A stretch of 64,000 nt of DNA from Trichobilharzia szidati (lineage: Eukaryota; Platyhelminthes; Trematoda; Strigeidida; Schistosomatidae): NCBI GenBank assembly GCA_944472155.2, contig OX235273.1:107840582-107904581 (forward strand). The letters are read 5' to 3'. Below, one piece after another: positions 12,301 through 27,300 of this stretch (position 1 is its first letter; each line of letters starts with the position of its first letter). Below the pieces are notes generated by a model. That model was not told the DNA's origin. It searched no databases and saw nothing but the letters and a program-made list of their open reading frames with translations. The position numbers were made by a program, and so were the translations under genes.

Positions 12301-15300
12301 AACAAAATATCTCCTTTCCATTCTGCCTAAACACTCCAATTTATTCTTCACATGAAATCCTCCATGTCACCATTCGACGATCAACGGATCCCCCAACAGT
12401 CAAGACACACTCGAAAGCCAATCGTGTCGTGTCACTTAATACTCTCAGTCTGCACTCTGAGCAATGCACTCGACTTCTTGTGTATATATACAGATGTCTG
12501 ATTGAGTCAAACTTTCGTTGATCATAATACACTTGAGTTCGATGCTATTCTGATGTTTGTCAGTCGACTAGAATGTCAATCACCTTGCAATGTTCACAAA
12601 GCTGGTGATTCGTTGCCGTCTGAGAAATGAGGCAACTGAAATCCTGTTTGTTTCACATCGTGGCGCATGAAATGGTGTTATTTCCGTGTGAAGATGATGG
12701 GAAGTGGAGTGTTATACTGAATCCACTTGTTCTAGTCGATCATGTGATCAATTTGCTCTCACACGTTTAATGAAATAAGACCTTATACTATTGATCCTCA
12801 TTTCTCACTCATTCCCGCATTTGTCAGTAGATGAAAACAATTCAGATTCACCTTCATGTTTGTCGATCGCTCCGGACAACAGAAGATGATACGAAAAGCC
12901 AAAATTGGACGCACTTGTATCACAGCTATTGTGTGGATGTATTGGCTGGAATAAATTATGAATACGTTCAGTAGGTATTGAGAAGGACCGCGGTATTAGC
13001 TGATGCATGTGGATGAATTGGTGTGAATATGGAATATGAGGATATTTGAAAGTTGAATGATGTTCAATAGATTCCCTTGTACATTTACTGCCCCTGAGGA
13101 AATGCCAATACGGTTTCAATGGAGTTAATTTTTTGGTTTTGATGTATGCATCAGCTAGAGTGGCGGGTAGCTGCATACCTATCCGCTGTCACAGATGTGA
13201 ATTTGCTTAAAAGCCATTTGACGTTAGGCAATCTAATTTGAGATGGAATTGAATAATGTGCAGTGAATGGCGATAAGGAATAACATTCAATTCCTTTTGT
13301 TTCAGATAAATCAACTACACGCGTACATGGTTTTATGAAAGCATTTTGACTTATTCTAATGTTGGATTTATTGGAACATCCTGATGTCAGCTTTACCTCG
13401 TGCTATTTGCAGAACCAGTTAGATGAATGCTTGAGTGTAATTTTTCTGAATTGAATGACTAGTCGTATGTTTGTTTAATACTATTTGTCAAATATATTTC
13501 AGTCTCTCTATGTGGATCTATGTCAGATATCTCTTTTTGAATTTGATCTTATTGGGTAGAATCATTGAGAGATCATCTACGTGGCCTGATTTATTTACTA
13601 GTGCTATTCCAGAATCCTACTCAGGGCACACCACCATCTAATTTTCATTATTCTCTGATTTCTTCGGTTCATCTCTATGTCCTTTGGTTGAGAAACTACC
13701 ACAGCTGCCTTTTTATTCAAGTAATCCAGACAACAATTTAAGACGGTTTATTCAACACACTCTGAATCAGAACATGGAAATAGGATTAGATTATCAGTCT
13801 GAATGATTAGACATTCAATGTGGAGTTTGATTTACAGGCTGATCAACAATTGGCCTTACCCCATCGAGGCATTTTCAAGTTGTTGTAGTTTGCAATTATA
13901 ATAGTGACAGCCGTACACTGGAATAATTACACACACCCTTTTGCATATCAAAGAAGAAAATACTGTTTATTTGGCTATATCCTTTATCCTTATACTTCCC
14001 TTCGTATTGATTTTACCTGAGAGTTTTCTGAAGCACCGTCAGTTACTCATGCTTCTTTGCGGAATCCTTACACAGGTAAAGTTGGAAACTCTTCTTAGCA
14101 GTTTTAAGATTTTCGGCTACTATACCGTCGTACAGTCCTTGCTTCTCTATCAAAGTGGAATATACTCTTTATATAAATCGAGAGAACAGTCTTGTTGATC
14201 TTGTGTAACTAAGATGCTGACATGCAAAATATAACTGTCAGGACCATATACAAATACACTTCATTCTATCAATTCCAATTCTTAAACAGCTTTTCGTTTA
14301 ACAGAATATAAATTCACTATTACTTTTGACGTCAAAGAACACTGTAAGTTATAAACTAACAAACACTAAATGAATTTCTGGGTGTCTGATGATCAGATAA
14401 ATCAATGTCTTGATAATCCCTAGGGCAGAGATTCTACATTGTTGACCAATTGTTATTTTATTCACATAACTCATGTTTCGCTATTCAAACTGACCTGAAG
14501 CCACTGTACAAGTCATGTGACTGGTACTGCACAACTCACTATTTCTTAGAATGACAAGTGGTTGCTGGCATATATTTTGTGAATAATAACATTATTTATG
14601 TCACGGTGGGCGCAAAATTCATTTCAAGTTGTCACATTCAAAAATTTCACTTGTTTTGGTGAGGCCAGATCCTCCGTCTTATTACTTTTCACCTGACAAG
14701 TTCGCCTATTTATATTTTCGAATGTGAATTTGAGAAACAGCTTGACGTTTTTATAAATCTCTTGAAGCGAAGCCTCTCCAAGTACAAATGTTCACCTTAA
14801 CGAGCACATGAAATCTGTCCTAAAATAAATGTATGCCTATTTAGAATCATAGTTATGAAGTATCGACTGGGACACAGTGTTGAATGTCGGTATTCGAATA
14901 TTTAACGCTTGTCCTGTATAATTCTCTGAATTAGTGGATGTACTTTATGTAGGCATGGTCACACAGGTATGGCTGAGAGATACTAGACACTGTGGATTCA
15001 GTCTCTGTTTGATGATAAGCGATTTTCCTGCGATTGGTTTTGTATGGAAGGAAGAAGAAATAAAACATTTCCGTCTTTTTGAACGTCATTTAACTTTTCA
15101 GTTTTTGTTGAATCAAACTAATCTACTATTGTGGAATCATTCCCGGGTTATCACACTCCTGAATCCCTTGGTGGCAGAATGTCTAATTATCCATGGATAA
15201 CGAAATTAGTGAAGCGAAAATAAAAATGTAAATTATTGGGGTTCCATGTTGATATCAGTAAAATTTTAATAATTTCAATTTGAAATTATGTGAACTGTCA

Positions 15301-18300
15301 TCACGTCTCACTATTCTGTAATTTCCACGTCCAATGATGATATAAAATATTTTCTTAAATTAAAAAGTTTTTAAGTTGTACTGACGCACGTTGAAACCAA
15401 AGACTTGGATATTTTCGTTAGTGTTTTCGAATGAACAAAATTCATAGCTAGTTATTTATCCCCAAGATATTCCATAATATCACATTTGTATTCATCCTTT
15501 GACACGGATACACACGTTTATTCAGATGGATTCGGTGAGTATAGTTAACTCAATTCATTCGGATATAAGTAGTAGATTGGAATTTTTTGAAATTTAGCAT
15601 GTCACAGATTGACCTGTCGAAGACATGAATGTACGAAGAAATATTTGATTTCTAACATGATTCCTCATCTATGCTTCAACTTTAGGATAAATGGCATTTC
15701 TACTTTAACACAAAAATTAACCACTACAGTGGTGAGAAGCATTCCTGGAGTTTCGCTTTCAAAGACATGCATAATTTAGCATGTTTCTTTATCTTCGCTT
15801 ACCAGCAACCTGATTCACATAGTTCAGAAAACATTTTCTTCAGTCCGCCTAGAGCATGGAAACTTTCTTCAGCATTCTTTGGTAATTCAGTAATAAATGA
15901 TTTGAGCGAATCGACCTGACTCAATGAGTAGCGTTTGAGTAGTCTTTCATTCGGTTGAACTCTGCTACAAAATCAAGATTCTGTAAAGGACTTGGAACAC
16001 CAGTCGGTTTCAGTGTACTAGAAAAAAGACTCCATGGAATTTCTCGCTTTCCCAGTACATATTCTGTAATTCACATACTCATGTGACTCAATGGGGACTT
16101 TTAAGCTCCTTAATGCAAACTGTTGCTCAAAATATTGAGAAATGCAACAAACACCCATTAGAGATTTCGCAGGCAAAAGGATTTATTCTGGCTGCTTCAT
16201 CCCTAACCTCTTGCTACGTAACCAACGTGACCACTAATTTATTCTTTAGTAATTACTTATTTTTCTAAAATCCTCCAATCCACTTCATGTGCGAGATTCA
16301 GACTGTTTTGGGGTTGTCCATCAGTTATTTGTAATCAGGGATTCTGTGGACATGTTTAGCTGGTATTGTGATTTCAAACTCGTGATCTACTATGGAAAAT
16401 AAAAGTAGAACTGATGGTGTACACGAATGAGAAGAAATGACATGAATTCGCAGCTCAAGAGAATTTCTAAGCAAAACTGAATGGTCTTAGAATGTAAATT
16501 AATCTTGATTTTGAAGTTATATAATGCATTTCACTACTGTGTTACCTGCAGATGTTGTTGGTATGTTCCCTATCTATCTACATATCTATCACACGGCTCA
16601 TTACTTCAGTTAAAAAGTTTCCAGTTGTCCATTGAAGACGAAATTACTGAATTGAACATATATATATATATGTAAATAAATATGCTCGTATGTTGAAATA
16701 AGTAAACGTCCGATAATTTTGATATGAAGTGAGTAAAAGTACACTTGCCGGTCCATCACGTCTGACTATTTTAGAATTTCCACATGAAATGACAATATAG
16801 ACAATTTAATTGACATGATATAGCTGTCAATTTTCATTCACTTTTTGATATGTATGTAGATATATGCATATATATTTTCAAGAAATTTTTAACATCTCAT
16901 TGGGAGGTGGTGTTATTTGCAATGATCATAATGATTGCAGAAGAAGTGTTTGATCAGTGTTTAACTATTCAGGCGCTATTTCAGTATCATCTGACGTGCT
17001 AATTGGTCAACTTTGTGTATGATTATTTTTTATAATAAAAGATTTGGAATATTCATCCCACACTGTTTTATAGCTACAGGACTCTTCGCCTTTCTGTCCT
17101 GTGTTTTTCAAAACTTTAGTGTTTAAGTGAAAGGAGTAGCTTTTAGTTCTATGAATGCGAATAATTTAGTTTATGTTGTCTATGGTTATGCTCACCTCAT
17201 TTCAGTGTGCTATAGTGAGTGTTCAGCTTTCGCATTGGGGTTTGAGGTATTTTTCAGATGCTCCATTATGGATAAGATTTTATTTTGATAAATCTCACAG
17301 TGTTGTACAGTAATATTAACTGATGACGTTTCGAGCACAAACTATTGCTCATAATCATATCAACTTGATATGATTTTCAAAATTATCACCGGTATTTGTA
17401 AACGTTCAGTATGATGTATGAATGACAAATACATTGTGAAATCGTCTTTTCTTTCCATGAAATGGCAGTGATATAAAATGGAAAAGAATAGACACTTTTG
17501 GAAAATTTTGTGACCTTTAGTGAAGGCGACTTTGAGGCCTTTCTACCAGGATTCTTTAATTAAGAGTTCTGTGCAGAAATTTGTTTGACTTCACGTTGTA
17601 GAATATAAAAGTTGAGACACAATACTGATTTACGACTTGGGGGGAATAGCACAAAGTTGGATTCCAGGTGAATTATTATTTATTATTATTGCTTCCTTTG
17701 ATTCCTAGAGTAACATAGGGCTTCTCCTGCACGCCTCCAATGCATTCGGTCCTCCACCAACATTTACATTAACTGGCTCCAAGCCTGCCCACATGCTTTC
17801 ATCTCCTCTTCACATGAAGTCCTTTGTGTCACCTTCACTTTGACGACCAACTCGCCGCGTCCTACTCAGGTTCCACTCGAGTGATGTCCTGCGTGTCATG
17901 TTACTTGATGGTTTTCTCAGAGTGTGGTCAATCCGCATAACTCCATTTCTTCCTGCTTATTTGTTGCACAGTCGGTTCCTGAATGATTCGCTCCCAGAGA
18001 ACCCCTACTACGGCTGCTCTTTTCTGACTGGCCATCTGATATTGAGTAGTATTGAGCGAAGACAGCTGTTGAAGAAAGTCTGTAATTAGCTCGAAATGCT
18101 TTTAATGGCGCGCCACGTCTGTGATTCAAAAAGTAGCATTGACTTCACATCGAAGTAGAAAATCCGGATCTTATTTTTCATGCTGAGTGCTGCTAACCTC
18201 CACACAGACTTGAAAGAAATAAAGGCTTGCCTTGCTTTTCCGATCCTCGTCAGTTCCGTCCGCCTGTAGTTGAAATGATGCATCTTAGTTAGGTAGGTAA

Positions 18301-21300
18301 AATAGGCTGCTTCTTTCCATTGTTTCCTCCATTTATGCTGACTGTTATCTGCTGTAGTTTTTGTTAGTGTTGGCCAGAGATCTTCGTAACCTCTATCTTC
18401 TCTACGTTTACCCGAAGTCTAATCTTTTCTGTTCCATTTTGTTGCTTTTCACTTGCATATCTTCCAGTTTGTGAGAAATCTGACAAATATCATCATAGGC
18501 GAAGTCAAGATCCTCAAATATTTCTGTGGGTCCATTTTCATGTTTACTCGTTGCTCGCTCTCTGTAGCACTATCCAGTCCATCGTAATCAGGAAGATCAT
18601 TGAAGAAAGTAGGAAGTCAGCCAGGAAGCCACCTTGTTTTACTCCTGTCATTATCCAGGGCTTGTCTGAATCTCTACAGGATGATGTGGCTAAGTATTTT
18701 GCTAATAATGGACAGGAGCTAAATGCCGCCCCAGTTCTTGCATTGACTTAAGTCCTCTTTTTTTGGCAGTTTGAATAAGTAGCCTTTCTTCCAATGCGAA
18801 AGTACTTTGCCCTCTTTTCACACCTTCTCCAGTAGTCCGATGATGTCTCTGGGTGCATTTTCAATGCCTCTAAGGAAATTTCTGTCTGGTCCTGTGTCTT
18901 TTCCTGATTTTAGCATCTTTATAGCCTTCAGGATTTCTATTTTCGTCGAAGGGTTGATGTCTACTGGAAGTTCTGCTTCCGCTATTAGTATTATTGTAGG
19001 TCGCGGTCGATTTAGGAGTCTTTTGAAGTGTTCAGCCCAGTGTTTCCTTTGCTCCACTTCTTTGGTGATTGACTTTCCATTGTCATCCTTCAGTGGCTTT
19101 ATTTGTGTCGATAGGTACCTAGTTGTTTGGTGGAGTGTTGCGAAGTCTCCTTTGCCAGCAGCCTGTTCTGCTTCACTTGACATGACTTCATAATACTTTC
19201 TTTTGTCTTCCCTGGCACTCTTCTTTGCTATTGTGTTCAGTGTCTTGAAGCTTGCATTCAAATCCTGTTTTTCTTGCTCATCAATGAACTGGATAATCTT
19301 TTGTTTCACCATCTTTCTCTCTTCGTTAAGTCTTCATGTGTCCGTAGTAAGCCACTGTTTACCCTGTCTCTTCTTTCTGCCTGAAACGTTGATGCAGGTT
19401 TGACTGCACACTGTTTTCAAGTTGTTCCAGTGCTTTTCGACGCTGACCTCCCCGCTAGTGTTGACTTGTGTCTCGGCTTTGTCCTTTATGCTTGCAGTGA
19501 AGATGTACTATGCGGCCTGATTCTTTTAGCTTTTGTGCATTGCAATTTGCATATCATCTATCTGAAGTTCCTGTTTCTTTGAAATTTTTTAATTTCATTA
19601 AAGTGTTGCTTCTATGAGACAGCGATCTGAGCCAACGTCTGCTGCTTTTCTTGCTTTTGTGCCCTGCAAACTGCGTCCCCACTTCCTTGAGATTCAGATT
19701 AAGTCAGTTTGGCTTTTGGTTCGCCAATCTGGTGACACCCATGTAGCCTTGTGGATATCCTTGTGTTTGTAAATACGCCGCCAACACTAGTTTTCTGAAG
19801 GCGCAGAAGTCAGAGAAGAATCCTGTGTTTTCATTCATTTCTCTGAAAGCTTCTTTACTCATAATGAGTTCTCTTCCTATGCTGTCTGGTCCCAGTTTGG
19901 TATTCATGTCTCCTATTAGTATTTTAATATCATCAACTGGAGTATTGTCCATTGTTGCCTGTATTTTTTTTTCTTTGTGGGTGCATAGCATTGTATAACT
20001 GTCCCTTTCCCTCTTTTTGAGTGGAATCTGGCGGTCATTATTTTAGGCAAGATCGCCTCCCATTGCATCATGGCCTTCATCACTGTTGGTGAAATCATGA
20101 TAGTCACACCCTCAGTGTGCATGTGGTTGTCTTCTGGGTGGCCGGGGTAGATCACTGACTCACCCGTTTACAATTCGGTGAGTCCATTCCCGTTCCACCT
20201 GCTTTCACATATTCCCAGTACTTGAATTCCATATCTTTTCATCTAGCCTGCAATCTTGTTATCTTTGCCAGTATCATACAAGTTTCTGTGACAGCTTTGT
20301 TTACAGGATAGGGTTGTAGCCTCATGCTTGAGAAGGGGGTTGTTACATGTTTATTTAGTTTACTCAGGAGCGACTTTATAGGTTGCTCCCCTTAGAATCA
20401 GACAAACATGGAATAATGCAATCAGCACAACACCAGCAAAAGGAAAGCTTTTACAACAGAAAGAGAAGAGACAACTACAAAAAAGCCGGAGCAGTAGTAT
20501 CACTGTCAAATAAAGTTAATATAAATGATATCAAAACATTAGACTCACTAACTTCGGTAAACCTGGGCATGTAAATTCAACGATATATACAGTTCTAGAT
20601 ATTAGAAAGCGTTAATCAGTCACAATATACCAAACATTTAGTGATAGGTATTATGAGTCAATAAAATTATATCCACAGCTTCAGTGTTCAAAAGTAAAAT
20701 AATGACAACAAATTCCACAACTTCCTGGCCAGAAACGTCAGAGAAATAAGATTTAAATCTGACTGAGAAAATGTAGCGTAATAATCGAAAAGCCAGCACT
20801 GTCATTCAAGTTAATATCACAGCCTTAATTTCAGAAGATAGAACATCAATCAATCTTTATTATTTTATTTCATAAAATGCAAATCATAGATTTCCTGGGT
20901 AAGTTGAGCTAAAATTTCATATCTGAATTTAAACTTCCAGAAGTTCAAAAATTACCAGAAATAACGTACGGATAGGAAAACGCTGATGTAGAAAAGAGTT
21001 TTCTCGATAGTAGTCACCGGTTGACAAGATTTATTGCATGTTATTGCTATTATCAATATTAATTATGCTTCAGATTCCAAGGAGAATATAGCCCTCCTTT
21101 CCACTCTGCCTAAACACTCCAATTTATTCTTCACATGAAATCCTCCATGTCACCATTCGACGGTCAACGGATCCCCCCACATTCAAGACACACTCGAAAG
21201 CCAATCGTGTCGTGTCACTTAATACTCTCACTCTGCACTCTGAGCAATGCACTCGACTTCTTGTGTATATATACAGATGTCTGATTGAGTCAAGCTTTCG

Positions 21301-24300
21301 TTGATCATAATACTCTTGGGTTCGATGCTATTCTGATGTTTGTCAGTCGACTAGGACGTCAATCACCTTGCAATGTTCACAAAGCTGGTGATTTGTTGCC
21401 GTGTTATACTGAATCCACTTGTTCTAGTCGATCATGTAATCAATGTATCCGAATACTTTTAGATAATATTTGGAATCAACTTGATTATTTTTCACTGTTA
21501 TGACGCAAACACACATGAAAGTGAGATTTCTGACTGGTGTTTGCAGAGTCAGTGGTTTATTTCACCTGATCAGTTGTGGTGGCTCTACCTGCTTGGTTGA
21601 TTTTCATGTATCAACTTTTTATAGTATTTCTGTACATTGATATTGAGTCAAATAAGCGCCTGGGAATTGCGATCGATAACTTCGATTATTTATAATTCCT
21701 GCATATTTTATTCATCCGGCTTTTATCCAAGTTCCTTGGTATCAGGTCAAATGATTGTTTATGTCAGTTCATGGCTGCTAATACTATTTATATGCATTTT
21801 GCTAAGAGTGGGAGACTTTTCCATTTTGACGATTGTTCTCCAAATATAAATTTCATCTCAGAAAGGCTTTCCTACCTCTATCTAGTGAGTCATCTGCAAA
21901 TAGCACTTGCATTTCTAAGAACGAAAACTATAAGCTGTTGGCTAATGTTGCACCGGGAAATCTGCTTCATTACGCATCACTTGATGAGCCGACTGAAACT
22001 AATTGAGAGTGCGTGAATGAAACTGATAAAAATTTTATTCCACAATTTTTGATGAATTTAGTTTGAACATTGACTTGGAAAAAATAAATATACACCCGAA
22101 TTTTTCACACATTCAAAAGGTCGAAATTAACACCCTGTTTTCGCCATTATTTTCAAAATTATTCTGCAGTCGATAAACCGGGTCAGTATCAAACACTGGT
22201 ATATTGGTATTACAACTTATTTTGCTTAAAATGTAGTCATGGAACTAATTCAGTCTGTAATCAAAACAACCAATTTATCCATTAGAATTATCGACTATTG
22301 ATTTCTTGATCGTTTCAAGTGATTTGTTTCAGATTATCTGGGTCATATTTCGTGATTTCTTATATCGATGAAGGCTTTCGGTTATGCGAGCATCAAGTCG
22401 CTGAATAATATGGTGGAACTGTCTTGACACTGGTGATGAAAGTTCGCTGATCGTTATTTCCGAAAGATTCTTCATCAGGTTCTGCAGATATATTTGATTG
22501 CTGCGGCAAAGTTGTAGTTCCTGCCTTCTTTCTTCAGTTTCTGAGTGTTGAACTTCAATTGTGTCTTTCTGACGATGATTGATGGCAATTCCATGTAAAC
22601 ATGTGGTTTGAACGCACTTACCTTATGTTATATTCACATTTTGCACATGTCCTCCTTACTGTGGTCATCTGTTTCCTTCCATGTTTCCCACGTTGTTTCA
22701 CAAAAATCGTTGATTCCTTCGTATCGCCAAAACACCAACACCACTTGTATGTTTTGCTGCAGGTGACACATATATATGTTTATATACCACTTGCAAATAT
22801 TGCCAGTATCACACATTAACAAATGCTCTGAATCGTTTGGAAATCATCAGCAGCAAAGATGCTGATGCCGACATCCAACTGAGGTATTGTTTACAACTGT
22901 TTGCCGTTACTTGCAGAGATTCCCTATCCTCACTTCGTCTCTATCCTTTTATTCACACATATTCGTGGTTAGTGGATTATTGGCTTGCCGTTAAGCCGTT
23001 TCTGGGAGTCAACCTTCATTCCATCTGTTGTCACGTATTCTTACCTTCTTTTTACCCTATCTCTCATGTCACTTGCGATCTGAGCACACATCCCAACGGT
23101 GGACAGGGTGTGGACATTCCATGTCCCCATGCTTATTCCTGTCTCACTCAGAGGAATTCATTTCGTCTCCTAGATTCCAGCGGCGAATGTGTGTTTGCTC
23201 ATACTTTTTCAGGCTTTCCAGTTTCTGTAGCTGTTATGTTGATGGTCCATGATACGGTTTCTAGTCCCGAATCTAAACTCACATCCTTCTCCAGTTTTGG
23301 CAACACTGAGCTGATGTAATTAATGAAGCCATTTTTATCGTAATGTGTTTGCTAATTTGTCTTCCTGCGTTGAATAGCTAAGTCAAATTTAAGAAGCCTT
23401 TGAACACCAATCAATTAACTGAACCCTTATTCCTTTGAACAGCTGGTTTGACCGTTGAGATTTTAGGATGGCTGACACTGTGCTGAAGCTTGACAATTTA
23501 ATGTCAGCTGAGTTTTATTTCTGTATCAATTGAAAATCTCTGTTTGTGTTCAACAAAGTGAGTTATTTTTAAATTAATTAGAAGATAGAGGTAAGTTCAC
23601 ACACTAAGAGTTCAAGGCAGATATTTTATTTAGTATTCTATTCACACATGTGCAATAAATGAGATTGCATTTCAACCAGTAAAATGTCACGCAAAGCTAA
23701 ATAATGCAATAAAAGGAGCTGTCGTCCGGCATTATATATTCTTGAATTACATTACTTGGTAAACGTTTGAGTGCAGCTGAAGAAATGGAGAGGATAAGAG
23801 TGGTGTGTCTTATGGCGATGGGCTCAACGAAACGACGATCGAATTATAATGGAGTCTGGCATCACAGAAAACACAACCGAATCAAAATCATTCACCTAAG
23901 CCACAAATCTTCTTTATTATGCTCTTGTCACAATCATTTTTCGAACGAACGTCAGCTTTCGAATAGGTCTTTTGATAGTTGAACATGGAAGTCTTCAAAT
24001 TCATCGGGGAAATTGCACACCTAACTTTGGCCAACATATTTCTAAATTTCTTTCTTCGGAAAATGAGGAATCAAATGTAAAGAAAGCTGAGACTCAGAAA
24101 CTTCAGCGTGAAGATCTTAATTTATATTCCATTTTTACCACTTTCCATGTCAATTTAATTCATCATAGATCATTATTTGTCACATAAGAGTTCTTGAATA
24201 TTGAGAATAACACTTCAAAACACCCTAGGAAAATAAGGAAACTGGTCCAAAATATTTCCGTTAATGATCTCATCATATGCTGCATCATGTTGATGGTATG

Positions 24301-27300
24301 AAGCCAGCTTCTGTCCAGAACTGCTGGTTGGGCACACTGGCGAGTTATTCCTGTTAAGTGTGTAATGCAATACACAGATAATCGTAATATTTTTGCGCGA
24401 AAATTGTCTTCAAAGCACTTAGTCGAAGCAGGTGAGAGCTGCCTGCGAACTCGAATAAGTTAGGTGGCTGATGAACCAAATTTTACCAGTTCCTTCGGTG
24501 AATGAGGCGAATGTTAAGATCTTCACAATTAGTGAATCAATTTAAATTTATTGAACTTCTCTTTCAAACTGGCAAAATGTTCGAAATGTGTATCAAAAAA
24601 TTAATTTGCCTTGATTTCCCATTTGTGAAACCAACATATGAACACCATGGTGCACCATATCACCACAACGGATCATAAATTGCTTGAGAAAATCATTAAT
24701 TTATTTGAATTGAAATCTGTAGTTACCTAATCAATGGTAAAGTCAAAAATTCCTGATGATTTTCTCTGCAATCAGGAAATTATTTGTAACCTACTGTTTT
24801 CCATCTATCTAAGAGTCTCATGGAATTGTCGTTGTGACGCGTTCTGCTGTGATGTATTTGACAGACGCATTACAGCCCTGAATATGGATGTCACTGAAGT
24901 TCCTTTCATTATTCTGTTACAAATCATAAATCAAATGGAACGTGAAATAATTTAAATTTCGATAAAATTTGAATTGTATTCCAACTTTGAATCAACTTTC
25001 ACAAAAATGGCGTGTTTTTTTATTTTTTTCAGAAGACGTAGGTATGTCGTGTTATTAAAAATGCTGAAATCTGAAATTCTGTACTACTGAGAAAAATTCC
25101 ATCAATATCTATAACGTCACTTTGTTTTAGGAATTTTCGCATTAAATTTAGATCCATTCTGAGAATGATAGTGATAGGGATGTAAATTTATGTATGTTCT
25201 ACATTTGAATTTCGAGAAATGATCGAAAATTGTCTACGTATTCTTGAACATGGTACTATGTGGAAAAGGACATGTCAATTTTGAAATGGATGTTTCATCA
25301 ACTTATTTAGTAAATCGTGGAAAATGGCTATCAGGACATTAGAAAGAAACAAGAGAGTTCAGCGAAGATATCTATTCTGCGATTTCATCCGCAAAAGTGG
25401 CTTTACAATGGCATTTATTTGCATAGTTCACCAAAAAACAATTATATCAAGTTGGACAGACTAAATTAACCCCATCTTTCCATTTAAAGATGTCGTCGTT
25501 GAATGTAAATTATACATTAAATGTACATCTCAGTAACAACTTTTTCAGATATGCGGTCAGTATTCCAATACTCACATCCATGTCCTCCATATATTTGCAG
25601 AGGATAATAATTACTTTATGTGAGCAGCACGTTCGTAAAAAGAGATTCTACATCCAGGGATAACACACACTTTACATTCAGTGAGGTCACAAAATTGGTT
25701 CTGGCAATATTGAAATAAGACAACAAAATTCCAGAAGTCTCAAAGTATGTCTGATGTCAGAAGCACTTCATATGGAATGATGGACTATAACAGAATTTGA
25801 CCTGGTTACGGTAACAACCTCCACTATGAAATGACAGAATTAGCGCGAACGTGATAAGCAATTTCACTGTGATTGGGTTGCTATTTATAAGCTGAGACTT
25901 TGTAAACTCAGGTTTATTATTACTTTCATAAATCTATCAGCATTAAATAGCGAAACATCAGCATAAAATCTATGCCGTTTCCTTTTTCATTCATTAGAAA
26001 ATACAAAAACCTTTATAATTCTGGACATCACTTATCCGATGGTCAAATATTTTGAAACTGTTGAAAGTCAACATGTACTGGACATATTTAAATATTGTAT
26101 ACATTCAGTAGATTCAGTAGTATCTCAGAGAGAGTAATTTTGCAGTTTTTGCCTGATAGACTCTAACGTTTCGGACAACTATTTGACAATCGGATGGCAT
26201 ACTGACGCCGACATATCTAAAATTCGTCGATGTCGTAGGGTTGATAAAACGATACTAATTTTCGTTATTTACCACTAAAAGTTTGATTTGCAGTAAAAAG
26301 GAATTATGGCGCTACATCAAAAGATACGTGGATTGGCTTGATTCAACAAAATTCGTGTCAGGCCCCAATTGACACTGCACTATACAATTTAAATTTTTAG
26401 GTACTTTGAATGATTTAAACTCAAGATTTCTGTACAAAATTCATGAATAACCGTGTAATTCTCGTCGAATTTAATTTTCAAACCTAGAGCTTATTTCTTC
26501 GTAAAACTGTTCTGTTTTCAATGTATGTTTTCTTCTTTTCTAGAAAAAATGAGTAAGAACCATATTGCCTTGATAATTTGGCACATATTTGCTTAAGATC
26601 GGAATCAGTAAAATATATTTGATTTGTGAAATACATTCTCAGATTTATTCACGCCATACACGTCAAATAAATCATTCGTGTCAACCTTTTGTCAGAGCCC
26701 AATGACTATTCACCATATCTTCGAGAAGTCTGCGAAATTCTTGTTACTGGAAATAAAATCCACACAATTCTTCTAACTGGTCATTTCATTTGTATTGCAT
26801 GAACATCTTATATAATGAGAACATTTTTTCAAATGTTCTCAATGATGCAAACTCAGACTGTATATATTCACCTTCAACTGACTTCTGTCTATCATTCAAA
26901 CTAGATTTGTTTGTGAATTAGGCAGTGAAATGCAACTTAAAAATTTGGTTCAATTTATCGTATGAAATGTGAAAATTAAATTGTACTGAGAAGCTTGAAA
27001 CAAATCTGGAAATAAACAAGTACCACTTAGTAAAGTTGAACATCAAACTCGATCTCGTCATAATGATGTGGAAGAAAACTGACGAAAACAAACATCTTAA
27101 AAGAAAACAGTTTAACCTTCATTCATTGGTAATGGAAATATTATAACCTTCATTCTGATGAAATACTTGTTAGTGAATGTTATTCACTTGAGTGTCTTAA
27201 AGCGTCTACTGAGGTATTTATTCTCGCAATAAATAAAGTTACCAACTTTTGTACTTCGGGGTAATTCGATCGCTTAGCCGTCCACTAAAAATCAAAATAA

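Noticed and set aside
18807..19193. 128-codon plus-strand ORF
   Set aside because: Antisense shadow of the RTE reverse transcriptase region on the minus strand.
22837..23319. 160-codon plus-strand ORF
   Set aside because: It lies over the minus-strand RTE endonuclease start and shows no family motif of its own.
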